64,000 bases of DNA from Variovorax sp. (GTDB lineage Bacteria; Pseudomonadota; Gammaproteobacteria; Burkholderiales; Burkholderiaceae_C). The notes beneath the pieces are model-generated. The model saw only the letters and a program-made list of their open reading frames with translations. It ran no database searches and was not told where the DNA came from. How positions within the stretch are numbered: the first letter of the stretch is position 1; every line of letters starts with the position of its first letter. A program made the translations under genes and the position numbers. Positions 35,427-44,689 of the stretch are shown one piece after another. The stretch spans positions 1 through 64,000 of the forward strand of contig JAGIAI010000012.1 of assembly GCA_017744935.1 (NCBI GenBank), read 5' to 3'.

Positions 35427-37460
35427 GTGAACAAGACCATCGAGACCCCCGCCCCCTTCATCCCCCGGATCCGCCTCTACCAGGATTGGCTGCGCGACCA
35501 ACGGGGCCTCTCCTTCGATTCGTACGACGCGCTATGGCGCTGGTCGACCACCGACCTGCCTGCGTTCTGGCAGAGCATCTGGGACTTCTTCGGCATGCAT
35601 TCGCCCACGCCGCACGCGCGGGTCGTCGGCGACACCCACATGCCGGGCACCGAGTGGTTTCCGGGCGCGCAGGTCAACTACACCCGCGAGGTCTTCCGCC
35701 ATGCCGATGCGGCGCACGCGGCTGGCATGCTCGCGATCGTGGCCGACAACGAACTCGGCGAAGTGCGCGAGATCTCCTGGCCCGAACTGCGCCGGCAGGT
35801 GGCTTCCGTCGCGCTGAAGCTGCGCGAGCTCGGCGTGCAGCGCGGCGATCGCGTCGCGGCCTACATGCCCAACGTGCCGGAAACCCTCGTCGCCTTCCTC
35901 GCCTGTTCGAGCATCGGCGCGGTATGGAGCGTCTGCGCGCCCGACATGGGCACCGCGGCCGTGGTCGATCGCTTCCGCCAGATCGAACCCAAGGTGCTGA
36001 TCGCGGTCGATGGCATCCACTACGGTGGCAAGTCGATCGATCGCAGCGCGGTGGTGCAGGAACTGCGCGCCGCGCTGCCCAGCGTCCAGAAGCTGCTGTT
36101 GGTGCAAACGCCCTTCGCCGCAGCACGCATCGAGGCCGAAGCCGAATGGCAGGACGCCGTCTCGCGAAACGATGCCGCGACGGCCGCCTTCGAACCCGAG
36201 TGGCTGCCCTTCGACCATCCGATCTGGATCGTCTATTCGAGCGGCACCACCGGGCTGCCCAAGCCCATCGTGCACGGGCAGGGCGGCATCCTCGTCAACA
36301 TGTACGCCTGCGGCTTGCACCATGACCTCGGCCCGAGCTACAGCGCCAACAACCATGGCGAGCGTTACCACTGGTACAGCTCGACCGGCTGGGTCATGTG
36401 GAACTCGCAGCTCTCAGGGCTGGCCTTCGGCGCGACCATCTGCATCTACGACGGCAATCCCGCCGGCAGCCGCGAGAAGATCGACTGGGGCGTGCTGTGG
36501 CGCTTCGTCGCGCGGCACAAGGTCACCTTCTTCGGCGCCGGCGCAGCCTACTTCGCGAACTGCATGAAGGCGGGCCTGGTCGCGAAGGACTGCGGCGATC
36601 TCTCGCGCGTGCGCGCGCTCGGCAGCACCGGCTCGCCGCTTTCGGAAGAAGTGCAGCGTTGGGGCTCCGCGCAGGTGCTCGGAGCCGGATCGCCCGAAGT
36701 GTGGTGGTACAACATTTCGGGCGGCACCGACTTCTGCGGCGCGTTCGTCGGCGGCAATCGCGAACTGCCCGAAGTGCCGGGCCAGATGCAATGCCGCTTC
36801 CTTGGCGCCGCGGTCGAAGCGTGGAACGAGAACGGCGAACCCGTGATCGGCGAAGTCGGCGAGCTGGTCTGCACCCAACCCATCCCTTCGATGCCGCTGT
36901 ACTTCTGGGGTGACGAAGGCAACGCCCGCTACCTGTCGAGCTACTTCGACACCTATCCCGGCGTCTGGCGCCATGGCGACTGGATCCGCATCGGCGAGGA
37001 CGGCGGCTGCATCATCTACGGCCGCAGCGACGCCACCATCAATCGCCAGGGCCTTCGCATGGGCACCAGCGAGATCTACAGCGCAGTCGAAGGCTTGCCC
37101 GAAGTGCTCGACTCGATGGTGGTCGATCTCGAATACCTCGGCCGCGAAAGCTACATGCCGCTCTTCGTCGTACTGCGACCCGGCTCGACGCTCGACGCCG
37201 CGATGCGCGCGAAGATTGAGAACGCGATCAAGACATCGCTCTCACCGCGCTTCGTGCCCAACGAGATCCTGCAGGTCGCGGAGATTCCGCGCACCCTGTC
37301 GGGCAAGAAGCAGGAACTGCCGATCAAGAAGCTGATGCTCGGGCAGCCGATCGAGCGGGTGGTCAACCGCGAGGCGATGGCCAACCCCGGGTGCCTCGAC
37401 TGGTACGTGGCCTTCGCGTCGGCGCATGCAAAGGCGCAGGCGCAGAATCGGAGCGCATGA
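35427..37460 (+). CDS. Acetoacetyl-CoA synthetase
   Basis: 677-residue AMP-forming ligase converting acetoacetate to acetoacetyl-CoA. The P-loop IVYSSGTTGLPKPIVH lies near 268-283. The acetoacetate-specific block WYSSTGWVMWN and YNISGGTDFCGAFVGG follow, and the C-terminal RTLSGKKQELPIKK carries the catalytic Lys. The length is standard for the family. It could use acetoacetate released by the BKACE enzyme at 6.6 kb or from polyhydroxybutyrate turnover. A lipoprotein gene overlaps its stop by 4 nt. Confidence 0.93.
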   Translation: MNKTIETPAPFIPRIRLYQDWLRDQRGLSFDSYDALWRWSTTDLPAFWQSIWDFFGMHSPTPHARVVGDTHMPGTEWFPGAQVNYTREVFRHADAAHAAGMLAIVADNELGEVREISWPELRRQVASVALKLRELGVQRGDRVAAYMPNVPETLVAFLACSSIGAVWSVCAPDMGTAAVVDRFRQIEPKVLIAVDGIHYGGKSIDRSAVVQELRAALPSVQKLLLVQTPFAAARIEAEAEWQDAVSRNDAATAAFEPEWLPFDHPIWIVYSSGTTGLPKPIVHGQGGILVNMYACGLHHDLGPSYSANNHGERYHWYSSTGWVMWNSQLSGLAFGATICIYDGNPAGSREKIDWGVLWRFVARHKVTFFGAGAAYFANCMKAGLVAKDCGDLSRVRALGSTGSPLSEEVQRWGSAQVLGAGSPEVWWYNISGGTDFCGAFVGGNRELPEVPGQMQCRFLGAAVEAWNENGEPVIGEVGELVCTQPIPSMPLYFWGDEGNARYLSSYFDTYPGVWRHGDWIRIGEDGGCIIYGRSDATINRQGLRMGTSEIYSAVEGLPEVLDSMVVDLEYLGRESYMPLFVVLRPGSTLDAAMRAKIENAIKTSLSPRFVPNEILQVAEIPRTLSGKKQELPIKKLMLGQPIERVVNREAMANPGCLDWYVAFASAHAKAQAQNRSA

Positions 37461-37882
37461 ACAAGCGCGCCTTCCTTCATTCGATCCTTGCCACCGCGGC
37501 GGTGCCTCTATTGCCGGCCTGCACGACGCCACCGCCGCCCCAGCCCGAACTCGTGCGGGTGACCGGCACCGTCGCGTACCGCGAGCGCATCGCGCTCGAC
37601 CCGTCGGCGGAGATCGTGGTGCAGCTTCTCGATGTCTCGCGCATGGACGTGGCCGCCACCGTGCTCGCCGAACAGCGCATCCGTGCCGAGGGCAAGCAGG
37701 TGCCAATCGCCTTCGAGCTCAGCGTGGACCCCGCGCGCATCGATCCGCGCATGCGCTACAACGTATCGGCGCGCATCCTCAAGGACGGGCAACTCCTCTT
37801 CATCACCGACCGGGCGTACCCGGTGCTCACCTACCGCGAAGGCAACACCGCGAGCCTGATGCTCACGCGTGTGGACCGCTGA
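37457..37882 (+). CDS. YbaY family lipoprotein
   Basis: 141-residue predicted lipoprotein with lipobox LPAC (Cys22) and a Pro-rich spacer. The domain begins VTGTVAYRERIALDPSAEIVVQLLDVSRMDVAATVLAEQ, the pattern of the YbaY/YscW lipoprotein family. The family includes secretion pilotins, but most chromosomal members are uncharacterised. Its ATG overlaps the acetoacetyl-CoA synthetase stop (ATGA, 37457-37460), so translation is likely coupled although no functional link is obvious. Confidence 0.82.
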   Translation: MNKRAFLHSILATAAVPLLPACTTPPPPQPELVRVTGTVAYRERIALDPSAEIVVQLLDVSRMDVAATVLAEQRIRAEGKQVPIAFELSVDPARIDPRMRYNVSARILKDGQLLFITDRAYPVLTYREGNTASLMLTRVDR

Positions 37883-37946
37883 TCGTCAGGCGCACCGGCT
37901 ACGATCGGTCGCGCCTGTGCATCCAACCTCGTCGTCTCCTGATCCC

Positions 37947-38924
37947 ATGAACAATTTCCCCAAATTTGCCCGCCGCTCGATCGTTGCCTTCGCGGCGCTC
38001 GCCATCGTCGCGGGCGCGCAGGCGCAGCCTTCGTCCACCAAGCCCATCCGCCTCGTGGTGCCCTTCGGCCCCGGCGGCGTCGCCGACCTCACGGCGCGCA
38101 CCGTGGCGCAGAAGATGTCCGAATCGATGGGCCAATCGATCATCATCGACAACAAGCCCGGCGCGGGCGGCGTGGTGGCGACCGACACGGTCGCCAAGGC
38201 GCCGGCCGACGGGCTCACCATGCTGCTGATGTCGAACGGGAACGCGGTCAGCGTCGGCCTCTTCAACAAGCTGCCGTTCGACACCGTCAAGGACTTCGCG
38301 CCGGTCTCGATGCTCGGCTATTTCGACATGGCGGTGGTCACCCCGGCGGACTCGAAGTTCAAGACCCTGCAGGACCTGCTCGCCTACGCGAAGGCCAACC
38401 CCGGCAAGGTGAATATCGGCACCATCAACACGGGCAGCACGCAACACCTCGCGGCCGAGCTGTTCAAGCGCAGCACCGGTGTCGATGTGCAGGTGATCCC
38501 GTTCAACGGTTCGCCCCAGATGATCAACGCGCTGCGCGGCGGTCAGGTCGATGCTGGCGTCGAGATCCTCGCGCCCATCCTCGGCCAGATCAACGGCAAG
38601 GCATTGCGCGCTATTGCGACCATGGGCACCAAGCGTTCCTTCGCGCTGCCGGACACGCCGACCGTCGCCGAAAGCGGGTTCCCGGGCTTCAACGTCGCGT
38701 CGTGGAACGCGCTCGCGGTGCCTGCGAAGACGCCGCCCGAAGTCATCGCACGGCTCAACAAGGAAGCCAACAAGGCGCTTGCCTCGCCGGACGTCAAGGA
38801 GCGCTTGCGCACCCTCGGAGTCGAAGCGGCCGGCAGCACGCCGGAGCAGCAGTCAAAGCTGCTCAAGGATGAAATCAAGCGCTGGTCGGACGTGATCCGT
38901 CAGGCGGGCATTCCGAAGCAGTAA
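37947..38924 (+). CDS. Bug family tripartite tricarboxylate transporter substrate-binding protein
   Basis: 325-residue periplasmic binding protein of the Bug/TctC type. The signal peptide ends near AQAQ (27). The hallmark KPIRLVVPFGPGGVADLTART follows, then NKPGAGG and KAPADG. It would bind a carboxylate for a TctAB channel. No tctA/tctB lies next to it; TctBA at 13.7-15.7 kb lacks its own binding protein, so the two might work together. The ribosome site is weak. Confidence 0.92.
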   Translation: MNNFPKFARRSIVAFAALAIVAGAQAQPSSTKPIRLVVPFGPGGVADLTARTVAQKMSESMGQSIIIDNKPGAGGVVATDTVAKAPADGLTMLLMSNGNAVSVGLFNKLPFDTVKDFAPVSMLGYFDMAVVTPADSKFKTLQDLLAYAKANPGKVNIGTINTGSTQHLAAELFKRSTGVDVQVIPFNGSPQMINALRGGQVDAGVEILAPILGQINGKALRAIATMGTKRSFALPDTPTVAESGFPGFNVASWNALAVPAKTPPEVIARLNKEANKALASPDVKERLRTLGVEAAGSTPEQQSKLLKDEIKRWSDVIRQAGIPKQ

Positions 38925-38927
38925 GGC

Positions 38928-39329
38928 TCAGAGCCACTTGCCTTCGGACGGCATCTGGATGCGCGTCTCGGGCGAGCCGCCATCGATCGTTGCGCTGATG
39001 AAGAAGCTCAGGATCGAGATGAAGATGCTCGCGAACAGGGCCGTCCAGAAGCCCGACACCTTGAAGCCCCGCACCAGCGCCGAGACCAGCATGATCATCA
39101 GCGCGTTGATCACGAGCAGGAAGAGGCCGAAGGTCAGCAGCGTCAGCGGCAACGTGAGGATGATCAGGAGCGGGCGCACGATCGCGTTCGCGAAACCCAG
39201 CAGCAGCGCCGCGATGATGATCGAGCCCGCGCCCTCGAACTTGATTCCCTTGAACAGATAGCTCGCCACCCACAGCGACAGGGCGGTGATCGCCCAGGTG
39301 ATGAGGAACGAAGGGAGGTAGTCGGACAT
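38928..39329 (-). CDS. Phage-holin-family IV-like membrane protein
   Basis: 133-residue integral membrane protein with four hydrophobic helices (about 5-23, 34-52, 54-80, 95-115). It matches the widespread phage-holin superfamily IV proteins, which are ordinary chromosomal proteins despite the name. The segment GFANAIVRPLLIILTLPLTLLTFGLFLLVINALMI is characteristic. It converges on the Bug gene with 3 bp between them. Function unknown. Confidence 0.8.
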   Translation of the reverse strand: MSDYLPSFLITWAITALSLWVASYLFKGIKFEGAGSIIIAALLLGFANAIVRPLLIILTLPLTLLTFGLFLLVINALMIMLVSALVRGFKVSGFWTALFASIFISILSFFISATIDGGSPETRIQMPSEGKWL

Positions 39330-39409
39330 GTCGGTCTTTCTCGTCGTTGGAAGTGACCGGGCGATCATATCTACGCGGCCGTTCGAAGCGGGCCATTTTT
39401 GCGCCAACC

Positions 39410-39439
39410 TGTACGTGAACGTACACGTTGATGTAGAAT
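39410..39439 (+). promoter_or_regulatory. MerR-type operator and -10 box placing transcription start at the ATG
   Basis: A perfect 16-bp palindrome TGTACGT-GA-ACGTACA (39410-39425) carries the ACGT-N2-ACGT core known from LiuR-like MerR regulators. A -10 box TAGAAT at 39434-39439 places the transcript start at about 39446, the A of the merR start codon, so the mRNA may be leaderless. Confidence 0.6.
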
Positions 39440-39445
39440 CGCGGC

Positions 39446-39952
39446 ATGACCGACGCCAATGGTTCCATCACCGTCCGCGAAGCGGCCGAGCGGCTCGGCG
39501 TCACGCCGCGCACCCTCAAGTACTACGAGGAGCTCGGTTTGGTCGTTCCTGCACGCAGCGAGGGTCGCTACCGCCTCTACGAGCCGGCCGATCTCGACAA
39601 GCTCGGTCGCATACTGCGCATGCGCTCGCTCGGCTTTTCGCTCACCGCGATCACCACCATGCTCCAGCAGCCTTTCGAGGCGCCGGTCGATGGCGGCCGA
39701 CCGCGTCTGTCGAATGCCTCGCTCAAGACGCTGAAGACGACGCTCACCACCCAGCTCGAGACCCTGGACAACCGCGTCGAGCAGGTCCGCCGCGAGCTCA
39801 AGGAAGCCGCGGCGATGCAGGCGCAATTGCGTCGCGACATCGAATACGTCGAGCGCCGCCTCAACGGCGAATCGCTTGAAGACATCCTCGAAGAGCGCAA
39901 GCGCGAAGCGCCCGAGCGCAAGGCGGCGCCGCGCAAGGCCATGCCGTCATGA
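39446..39952 (+). CDS. MerR family transcriptional regulator
   Basis: 168-residue regulator. The N-terminal winged helix-turn-helix ITVREAAERLGVTPRTLKYYEELGLV (about 8-33) is followed by the second half of the MerR domain to about 75. A long coiled coil at about 90-145 serves dimerisation, and the tail is basic. No metal-binding cysteines are present. It overlaps the following MFS gene by 4 nt (ATGA), so it probably regulates that exporter and itself through the palindrome at 39410. Confidence 0.9.
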   Translation: MTDANGSITVREAAERLGVTPRTLKYYEELGLVVPARSEGRYRLYEPADLDKLGRILRMRSLGFSLTAITTMLQQPFEAPVDGGRPRLSNASLKTLKTTLTTQLETLDNRVEQVRRELKEAAAMQAQLRRDIEYVERRLNGESLEDILEERKREAPERKAAPRKAMPS

Positions 39953-41499
39953 GCTCGCAGCTATCAGCCCTGCCGGGGCGCGGACTCAGCGCCGCCACGC
40001 TGGCGCCCTGGGTCATCGCTGTCATCACGGGCATCGACTATTTCGACAACGCGCTGTTCGCGTTCTTCGCGAGCTACATCGCGGGCGGTGTCAGCGCTTC
40101 GGCGGACGAACTGATCTGGGCCTCCAGCGCCTACGCGCTTGGCGCCGTGCTCGGCATTCTTCAGCAGCACGCATGGGTCGAGCGCATCGGCTACCGCCGC
40201 TATCTCGCGGTCTCGATGCTTGCCTTCGCGGCCGGCGGCATCTTCGCGGCGCTAAGCGAGAACTCGGTGCAACTCATGCTGGCGCGCGGCTTCCAGGGCT
40301 ACTTCGTCGGGCCGATGCTCGGCGCGTGCCGCATCCTGCTCCAGATCGGCATCCCGCCGCAGCGGCGCGCGAAGTCGTTGCGGGTATTCATGTCGCTCAT
40401 CATCTTCAGTGGCGCGCTCGCCCCCATCGTCGGCGCGTGGCTGGTGACGCACTTCGAGTGGCGCTCGCTCTTCTTCTGCACCGCGCCGGTCGCGGTGCTC
40501 ACCGGTGCGCTGGCGCTGTGGACACTGCCCGACATAGGCGACGTCGCGCCTGAGGAGCGCACCGAGCCGCACTACGTCGCCTACATCGTCTTCGCCCTCG
40601 CGCAAGCCGCGCTGCAGGTCGTGCTCACGCGCGTGCACTACGAACTCTTTTCCGGGTCACCGACGCTGATGGGTCTCGCGATTGCCGGCCTCGCGGGGCT
40701 GGGGTGGTTCGGCTACCACCAGTGGAAGCATCCCGCGCCGCTGGTGCGGCTGCAAGGTCTCCGGGACACGAGTTTCCAGGTGGGGCTCGCGCTCTACGTC
40801 GTCTATTACTACCTCTCCACCGGATTCAGCTACCTGCTGCCGCGCATGATGGAAGGCGGCCTCGGCTTCACGGTCGGCGACACCGGTTACTTCACCGGCG
40901 TGATGTCGCTCGTGGGCGGCCTGATGATGTTCGTCTACATGAAGTACTCGTCGCGCGTCACCCGCAAGCGGTGGCTGGTGGTGCCGGGCTTCTTCATTGC
41001 GGCCATCGCGGGCTTCTGGCTCGCCCGCATGTCGCCGGAGGTCGGCCGCGCGCAACTCGTGGGGCCGCTGCTGCTGCGCGGGCTGATGATGTTCTTCGTC
41101 GTGCTGCCGGTGGCCGGCATCACATTCCGCTCGTTCCAGGGCGAGGACTACGCGCACAGCTACCGGCTCAAGAACCTGCTGCGTCAGCTCGCGATCTCCT
41201 TCGCGACCGCCAGCGTGATCGCGCTGCAGCAGCACCGCACCGCGCTGCATGAGACGCGACTCAGCGAATCGGCCAACCTCGGCAACGCCACCTTCGTGCA
41301 GACGCTCGACATGCTCACGCGCGGCTTCCAGGCCGCCGGTCACGCGGCGGGCGAAGCGCACACCATGGCGCTGGCATCGCTCTCGCGCATGCTGGAGCAG
41401 CAGGCCACCTTCATGGCCTCGCTCGACGGCTTCCAGGTGATGGCGGTGATCGCGATCGTCGCGGCGATCTATGCCGCGTCGCAGAAGGTGCTGGACTAG
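39949..41499 (+). CDS. MFS drug-efflux-like transporter
   Basis: 516-residue membrane protein with about 14 hydrophobic helices. It fits the DHA2 (EmrB/QacA-like) group of the major facilitator superfamily, proton-driven exporters. The helix 2-3 loop WVERIGYRRYLAVSMLAFAAGG corresponds to MFS motif A in degenerate form. A long non-membrane stretch lies before the last helix (about 410-490), as in other DHA2 members. Coupled to the MerR gene by a 4-nt overlap. The substrate is unknown. Confidence 0.87.
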   Translation: MSSQLSALPGRGLSAATLAPWVIAVITGIDYFDNALFAFFASYIAGGVSASADELIWASSAYALGAVLGILQQHAWVERIGYRRYLAVSMLAFAAGGIFAALSENSVQLMLARGFQGYFVGPMLGACRILLQIGIPPQRRAKSLRVFMSLIIFSGALAPIVGAWLVTHFEWRSLFFCTAPVAVLTGALALWTLPDIGDVAPEERTEPHYVAYIVFALAQAALQVVLTRVHYELFSGSPTLMGLAIAGLAGLGWFGYHQWKHPAPLVRLQGLRDTSFQVGLALYVVYYYLSTGFSYLLPRMMEGGLGFTVGDTGYFTGVMSLVGGLMMFVYMKYSSRVTRKRWLVVPGFFIAAIAGFWLARMSPEVGRAQLVGPLLLRGLMMFFVVLPVAGITFRSFQGEDYAHSYRLKNLLRQLAISFATASVIALQQHRTALHETRLSESANLGNATFVQTLDMLTRGFQAAGHAAGEAHTMALASLSRMLEQQATFMASLDGFQVMAVIAIVAAIYAASQKVLD

Positions 41500-41506
41500 G
41501 CCCGGC

Positions 41507-41788
41507 TCAGGCCGCGACCCGCAGGTTCGCCAGCTTCAGCAACAGCTCTTCCGCCACGTCGTGCGCGCGGTGCGCCATCACGGCGACCGGATAGCTGCCG
41601 AGCCGCGTGCGCTCGTAGCTCACGGTGGCAAAGCGGAACTCGGAGCCCAGCGCCGCCGCCGCATCGCTCAGGCAATGCGCGATTGACTGCAAGCCTTCGC
41701 GGGCGTAACGCTGCGTTCCATCGCCGATCCCGACGTAGGCGATGAAGTTCTTCTCTCCGCGTTTGCTGATCTCGACTTCGGGCTGCAT
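41507..41788 (-). CDS. Hypothetical protein
   Basis: 93-residue protein I do not recognise. It appears soluble, with a beta-rich first half (EVEISKRGEKNFIAYVGIG) and a helical C-terminus (AHDVAEELLLKLANLRV). No signal peptide or motif is present. The start at 41788 is tentative; an in-frame ATG at 41848 would add 20 residues. It converges on the MFS gene with 7 bp between stops. Codon use is normal for the region. Confidence 0.55.
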   Translation of the reverse strand: MQPEVEISKRGEKNFIAYVGIGDGTQRYAREGLQSIAHCLSDAAAALGSEFRFATVSYERTRLGSYPVAVMAHRAHDVAEELLLKLANLRVAA

Positions 41789-41945
41789 CTCAATTCCAGG
41801 TAGCTTCTTTTTGGGGCCCGCCGGGGCAACCCACGAAGATACAAACACTGGCCACGCCGCGCCATCACCGAAAACCGTGATCGGCTCCGGAAAAACTCGG
41901 CGCCGTCCCCCTGTTCTCCAGCTTCATTCCTGCCGATAGAGCGGA

Positions 41946-42584
41946 GTGACCACGACTGCCGCCAGCGACGCCAGCTACCGGATCCTCATGCGCGAAGGGT
42001 GCAGGATCGTGTACGGCCACATGCCGCTGCCGGAGTTCCTGGCGCTGGTGGGGCAGGCGAGCGATCGAGAAGTGCTCCACGCCGGCACCGCTCGCATGCT
42101 GGAGGCGAGCGCCGTCATCGGCCTGCCCAGCGCGCTCGCACGCCTGCGCCGGCAGGAAACCCCGGCGGCAATCGAACGCCTGCGCGCCCGGCTCGGCCGC
42201 GCCGCGCTTCGGCTCGACCCCCACGCGCTGCGCTGGCTGGCCGCGGGCGAACACGGCCCGGCGAGCCTCGCGCTCTTCCTGCTGCTGACCGGCGTGCGTC
42301 CGCGTCACTACCGCGGCACGCTGCGCGACTTCCCGCGCGATGCCAATGCGTTCCGGCGCTGCCGCCTGCTGATCGAACAGGTGCCGTCGCTGCGGCAGGC
42401 GCTCGCCGTGCTGGCCGAGCGCGTGCACGAACCCGGCGTCGCCGAATGGGCGGCACTTGCGCAGTCGTGGGACGACATTTGCGCGCACATGGATTTCGAG
42501 GCGCCGGACTGGCGCTACAGCGCTGCCGGCGCATCCGGCACGACCGCCGTGCTCGCATGCTTCCGGGAACTGGAGGCGGCCTGA
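41946..42584 (+). CDS. Hypothetical Arg/Ala/Leu-rich helical protein
   Basis: 212-residue protein of unknown family. It starts with GTG at 41946, or alternatively with the ATG of MREGCRIVYG 14 codons later. It is predicted almost entirely helical and soluble, with repeated Leu/Arg/Ala heptad-like segments (residues 50-100). No catalytic signature was seen. It faces the minus-strand gene at 42601 tail to tail, with 16 bp between them. Confidence 0.55.
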   Translation: MTTTAASDASYRILMREGCRIVYGHMPLPEFLALVGQASDREVLHAGTARMLEASAVIGLPSALARLRRQETPAAIERLRARLGRAALRLDPHALRWLAAGEHGPASLALFLLLTGVRPRHYRGTLRDFPRDANAFRRCRLLIEQVPSLRQALAVLAERVHEPGVAEWAALAQSWDDICAHMDFEAPDWRYSAAGASGTTAVLACFRELEAA

Positions 42585-42600
42585 GGCCGCCGCGCGCCGC

Positions 42601-43206
42601 TCACCCGGGCTTGCGCCCGCCGCCCAGCCGTCCTCGGCGCTGCAGGAACCGCCGCAGCCACGCATTGGCGCGCGGCGTGCGACCGCTCGCGCTGTCGGCG
42701 TGCGCCATGCGGTCGCTGAAGATCTTCCACTCCGCCGCCAGCGCGGCGTTGAGCGACGCCAGGTTCTGCTGGTTGTACTGCCACGACGCTGCCACCACGA
42801 ATTGCCCGGCATGCTCGGGCTCCGGCCGCGGTGTGATCACGATGTTCTCCGCGCCGATGCTCTGCAGCAGCGCCGAGCGCGAACCCGCCAGCCGCACCCC
42901 GCCGCCATAGCCCTCGATCTCACGATTCAGCAAGAAGCTGATCGTCGTCACGTTGGAGTAGTGCTCGGCGATGTGCACCGTGACCCCGAGCAGCGACACA
43001 CGGCCGAAATTCAGCTTGTGAAGGCGTCGCGATGCCTCGTCCGTCGAGGGGTTGTAGTGCGCGAGCAGGATGCGCGTGCCGCCGAGGCTCAGCGGCACCG
43101 GGTCGACCGTGCCCGCAAGAATCTCGCCGAAATGGACGCAGATCGGCTCCCCCGGCACGCATGGCGCGCCGTCCCGCCCCGAGAAGCGCAACGTATCGAG
43201 ATTCAT
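42601..43206 (-). CDS. Hypothetical protein
   Basis: 201-residue unrecognised protein. The first 150 residues look like an alpha/beta domain (DTLRFSGRDGAPCVPGEPICVHFGEILAG, later IVITPRPEPEHAGQFVVAASWQYNQQNLASLNAALAAEW). The last 40 residues are basic and probably disordered. The ATG at 43206 is preferred over a GTG three codons earlier. No signal peptide or membrane helix is visible. It is divergent from the MFS gene at 43397. Confidence 0.55.
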   Translation of the reverse strand: MNLDTLRFSGRDGAPCVPGEPICVHFGEILAGTVDPVPLSLGGTRILLAHYNPSTDEASRRLHKLNFGRVSLLGVTVHIAEHYSNVTTISFLLNREIEGYGGGVRLAGSRSALLQSIGAENIVITPRPEPEHAGQFVVAASWQYNQQNLASLNAALAAEWKIFSDRMAHADSASGRTPRANAWLRRFLQRRGRLGGGRKPG

Positions 43207-43396
43207 CGTTTCCACGGCTTGTTAGTTCTTGTGGCCATGAGCGTTCATTGTGCGGCGAGCGCACACATTTCAATCGGCTGAACAGAGCGGTGTTTTCCCG
43301 GCTGTCCGCGCGGCTACTTCGGCCCGCGAGCGCGCCGCGCGGAGCGTCCCGCTACAGTGCCCTGCGCTTCGCATCCATCCAACAACAATCCAGACA

Positions 43397-44674
43397 ATGC
43401 CATCCACAGCCCCGGCGTCCGGCCCTCGCGCGGACGTCCGCTCCGGCGCCACCGCCTCTGCTCCCGTTTCTCAAGCTTCCTCAGCCGCTCCCGCGCAGAC
43501 ACGCGCCCGTCAACTGTTGCTGGGCCTGAGCCTGATCCTCATCGCCTTCAACCTGCGCCCGGTATTCGGCAGCCTTTCGGTGCTGCTGCCCGAGGTCATG
43601 AAGGACACCGGCCTCGGCCCTTCCGGCGCGAGCCTGCTCACCACGCTGCCGCTGCTGTGCCTGGGCATCTTCGCGGCGCCCGCACCCGCGCTCGCGCGGC
43701 GCTTCGGCCCCGAACGCACGCTGCTCGGCGCGCTTGTCCTGATCTGCATCGGCACGCTGCTGCGTGGCACTGGCGACCTCGCGATGCTGTTCATCTCGTC
43801 GGCGATGGCCGGCGCGGGCATCGCGGTCGGCAACGTGCTGCTGCCCGGACTCGTCAAGCGTGACTTCGCCAGCCGCGCCGCGATGATGACCGGCTTCTAC
43901 ACCCTCGCCGTGTGCGCCGGCGCATCGAGCGCCGCCGCCTTCACCGTGCCGCTGGAGCATCTCTTCGACGGCTCGTGGACCGCGGCGCTCGCCTTCTGGG
44001 CATTGCCCGCCGGCCTCGTCGTGCTGCTATGGGCGCCGCAGGCTCTGGCCGCACGCCCACGGCCGAGCGCACCGAGTGCGCACGTCGGAAGCCTGTGGCG
44101 CGACCGGCTCGCATGGCAGGTCACCGGCTTCATGGGCCTGCAGTCATCGCTTGCGTACATCGTCATGGGATGGCTGTCGCCGATCCTGCGCGAGCGCGGC
44201 CTCGACAGCCAGACCGCCGGCTACGTGCTCGCCGTCTCCATCCTCGTACAGCTTGGCACCTGCCTCGTCACGCCTTCCGTGGCCGCACGTTGCCGCGACC
44301 AGCGCGGGCTGGCGCTCGGACTCACGGTGGTCATCCTCGTCTCGCTGCTGGCCTTCCTCTTTGCGCCGATCGAGAGCGTCTGGCTGTGGACGGTGCTGCT
44401 CGGCCTGGGGCAGGGCGGCTCCTTCGCGCTCGCGCTGGCCCTGATCGTGATGCGCTCGCCCGATGCCAACGTCACGGCACAACTGTCCGCCATGGCGCAG
44501 GGATGCGGCTACGTGCTGGCCTCCGCCGGCCCGCTGATCGCCGGACTGCTGCGCGGCTGGACCGGCGGCTTCGAAAGCTCCGCCGCGCTGATGGTCGTGA
44601 TCGGCATCGGCATGGCCTGGAGCGGCTGGGGCGCGGGGCGGCGGATGACGGTGCTGCAGCCCCGGCACGCCTGA
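43397..44674 (+). CDS. MFS transporter, CynX/NimT (cyanate permease-like) family
   Basis: 425-residue major facilitator protein with about 12 helices after a 35-residue disordered Ala/Ser-rich N-terminus. The start of helix 1, LLLGLSLILIAFNLRPVFGSLSVLLPEV, with the conserved ALNLRP-like motif (AFNLRPVF), is characteristic of the CynX/NimT subfamily. Later motifs such as GLVKRDFASRAAMMTGFYT agree. Members are linked to cyanate or nitroimidazole handling; the substrate here is unknown. No cyanase gene is nearby. Confidence 0.87.
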   Translation: MPSTAPASGPRADVRSGATASAPVSQASSAAPAQTRARQLLLGLSLILIAFNLRPVFGSLSVLLPEVMKDTGLGPSGASLLTTLPLLCLGIFAAPAPALARRFGPERTLLGALVLICIGTLLRGTGDLAMLFISSAMAGAGIAVGNVLLPGLVKRDFASRAAMMTGFYTLAVCAGASSAAAFTVPLEHLFDGSWTAALAFWALPAGLVVLLWAPQALAARPRPSAPSAHVGSLWRDRLAWQVTGFMGLQSSLAYIVMGWLSPILRERGLDSQTAGYVLAVSILVQLGTCLVTPSVAARCRDQRGLALGLTVVILVSLLAFLFAPIESVWLWTVLLGLGQGGSFALALALIVMRSPDANVTAQLSAMAQGCGYVLASAGPLIAGLLRGWTGGFESSAALMVVIGIGMAWSGWGAGRRMTVLQPRHA

Positions 44675-44689
44675 AGTCCCGAAAACCGC

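Noticed and set aside
38928-39329. Prophage holin
   Set aside because: No other phage gene is nearby; this membrane family is common on ordinary chromosomes.
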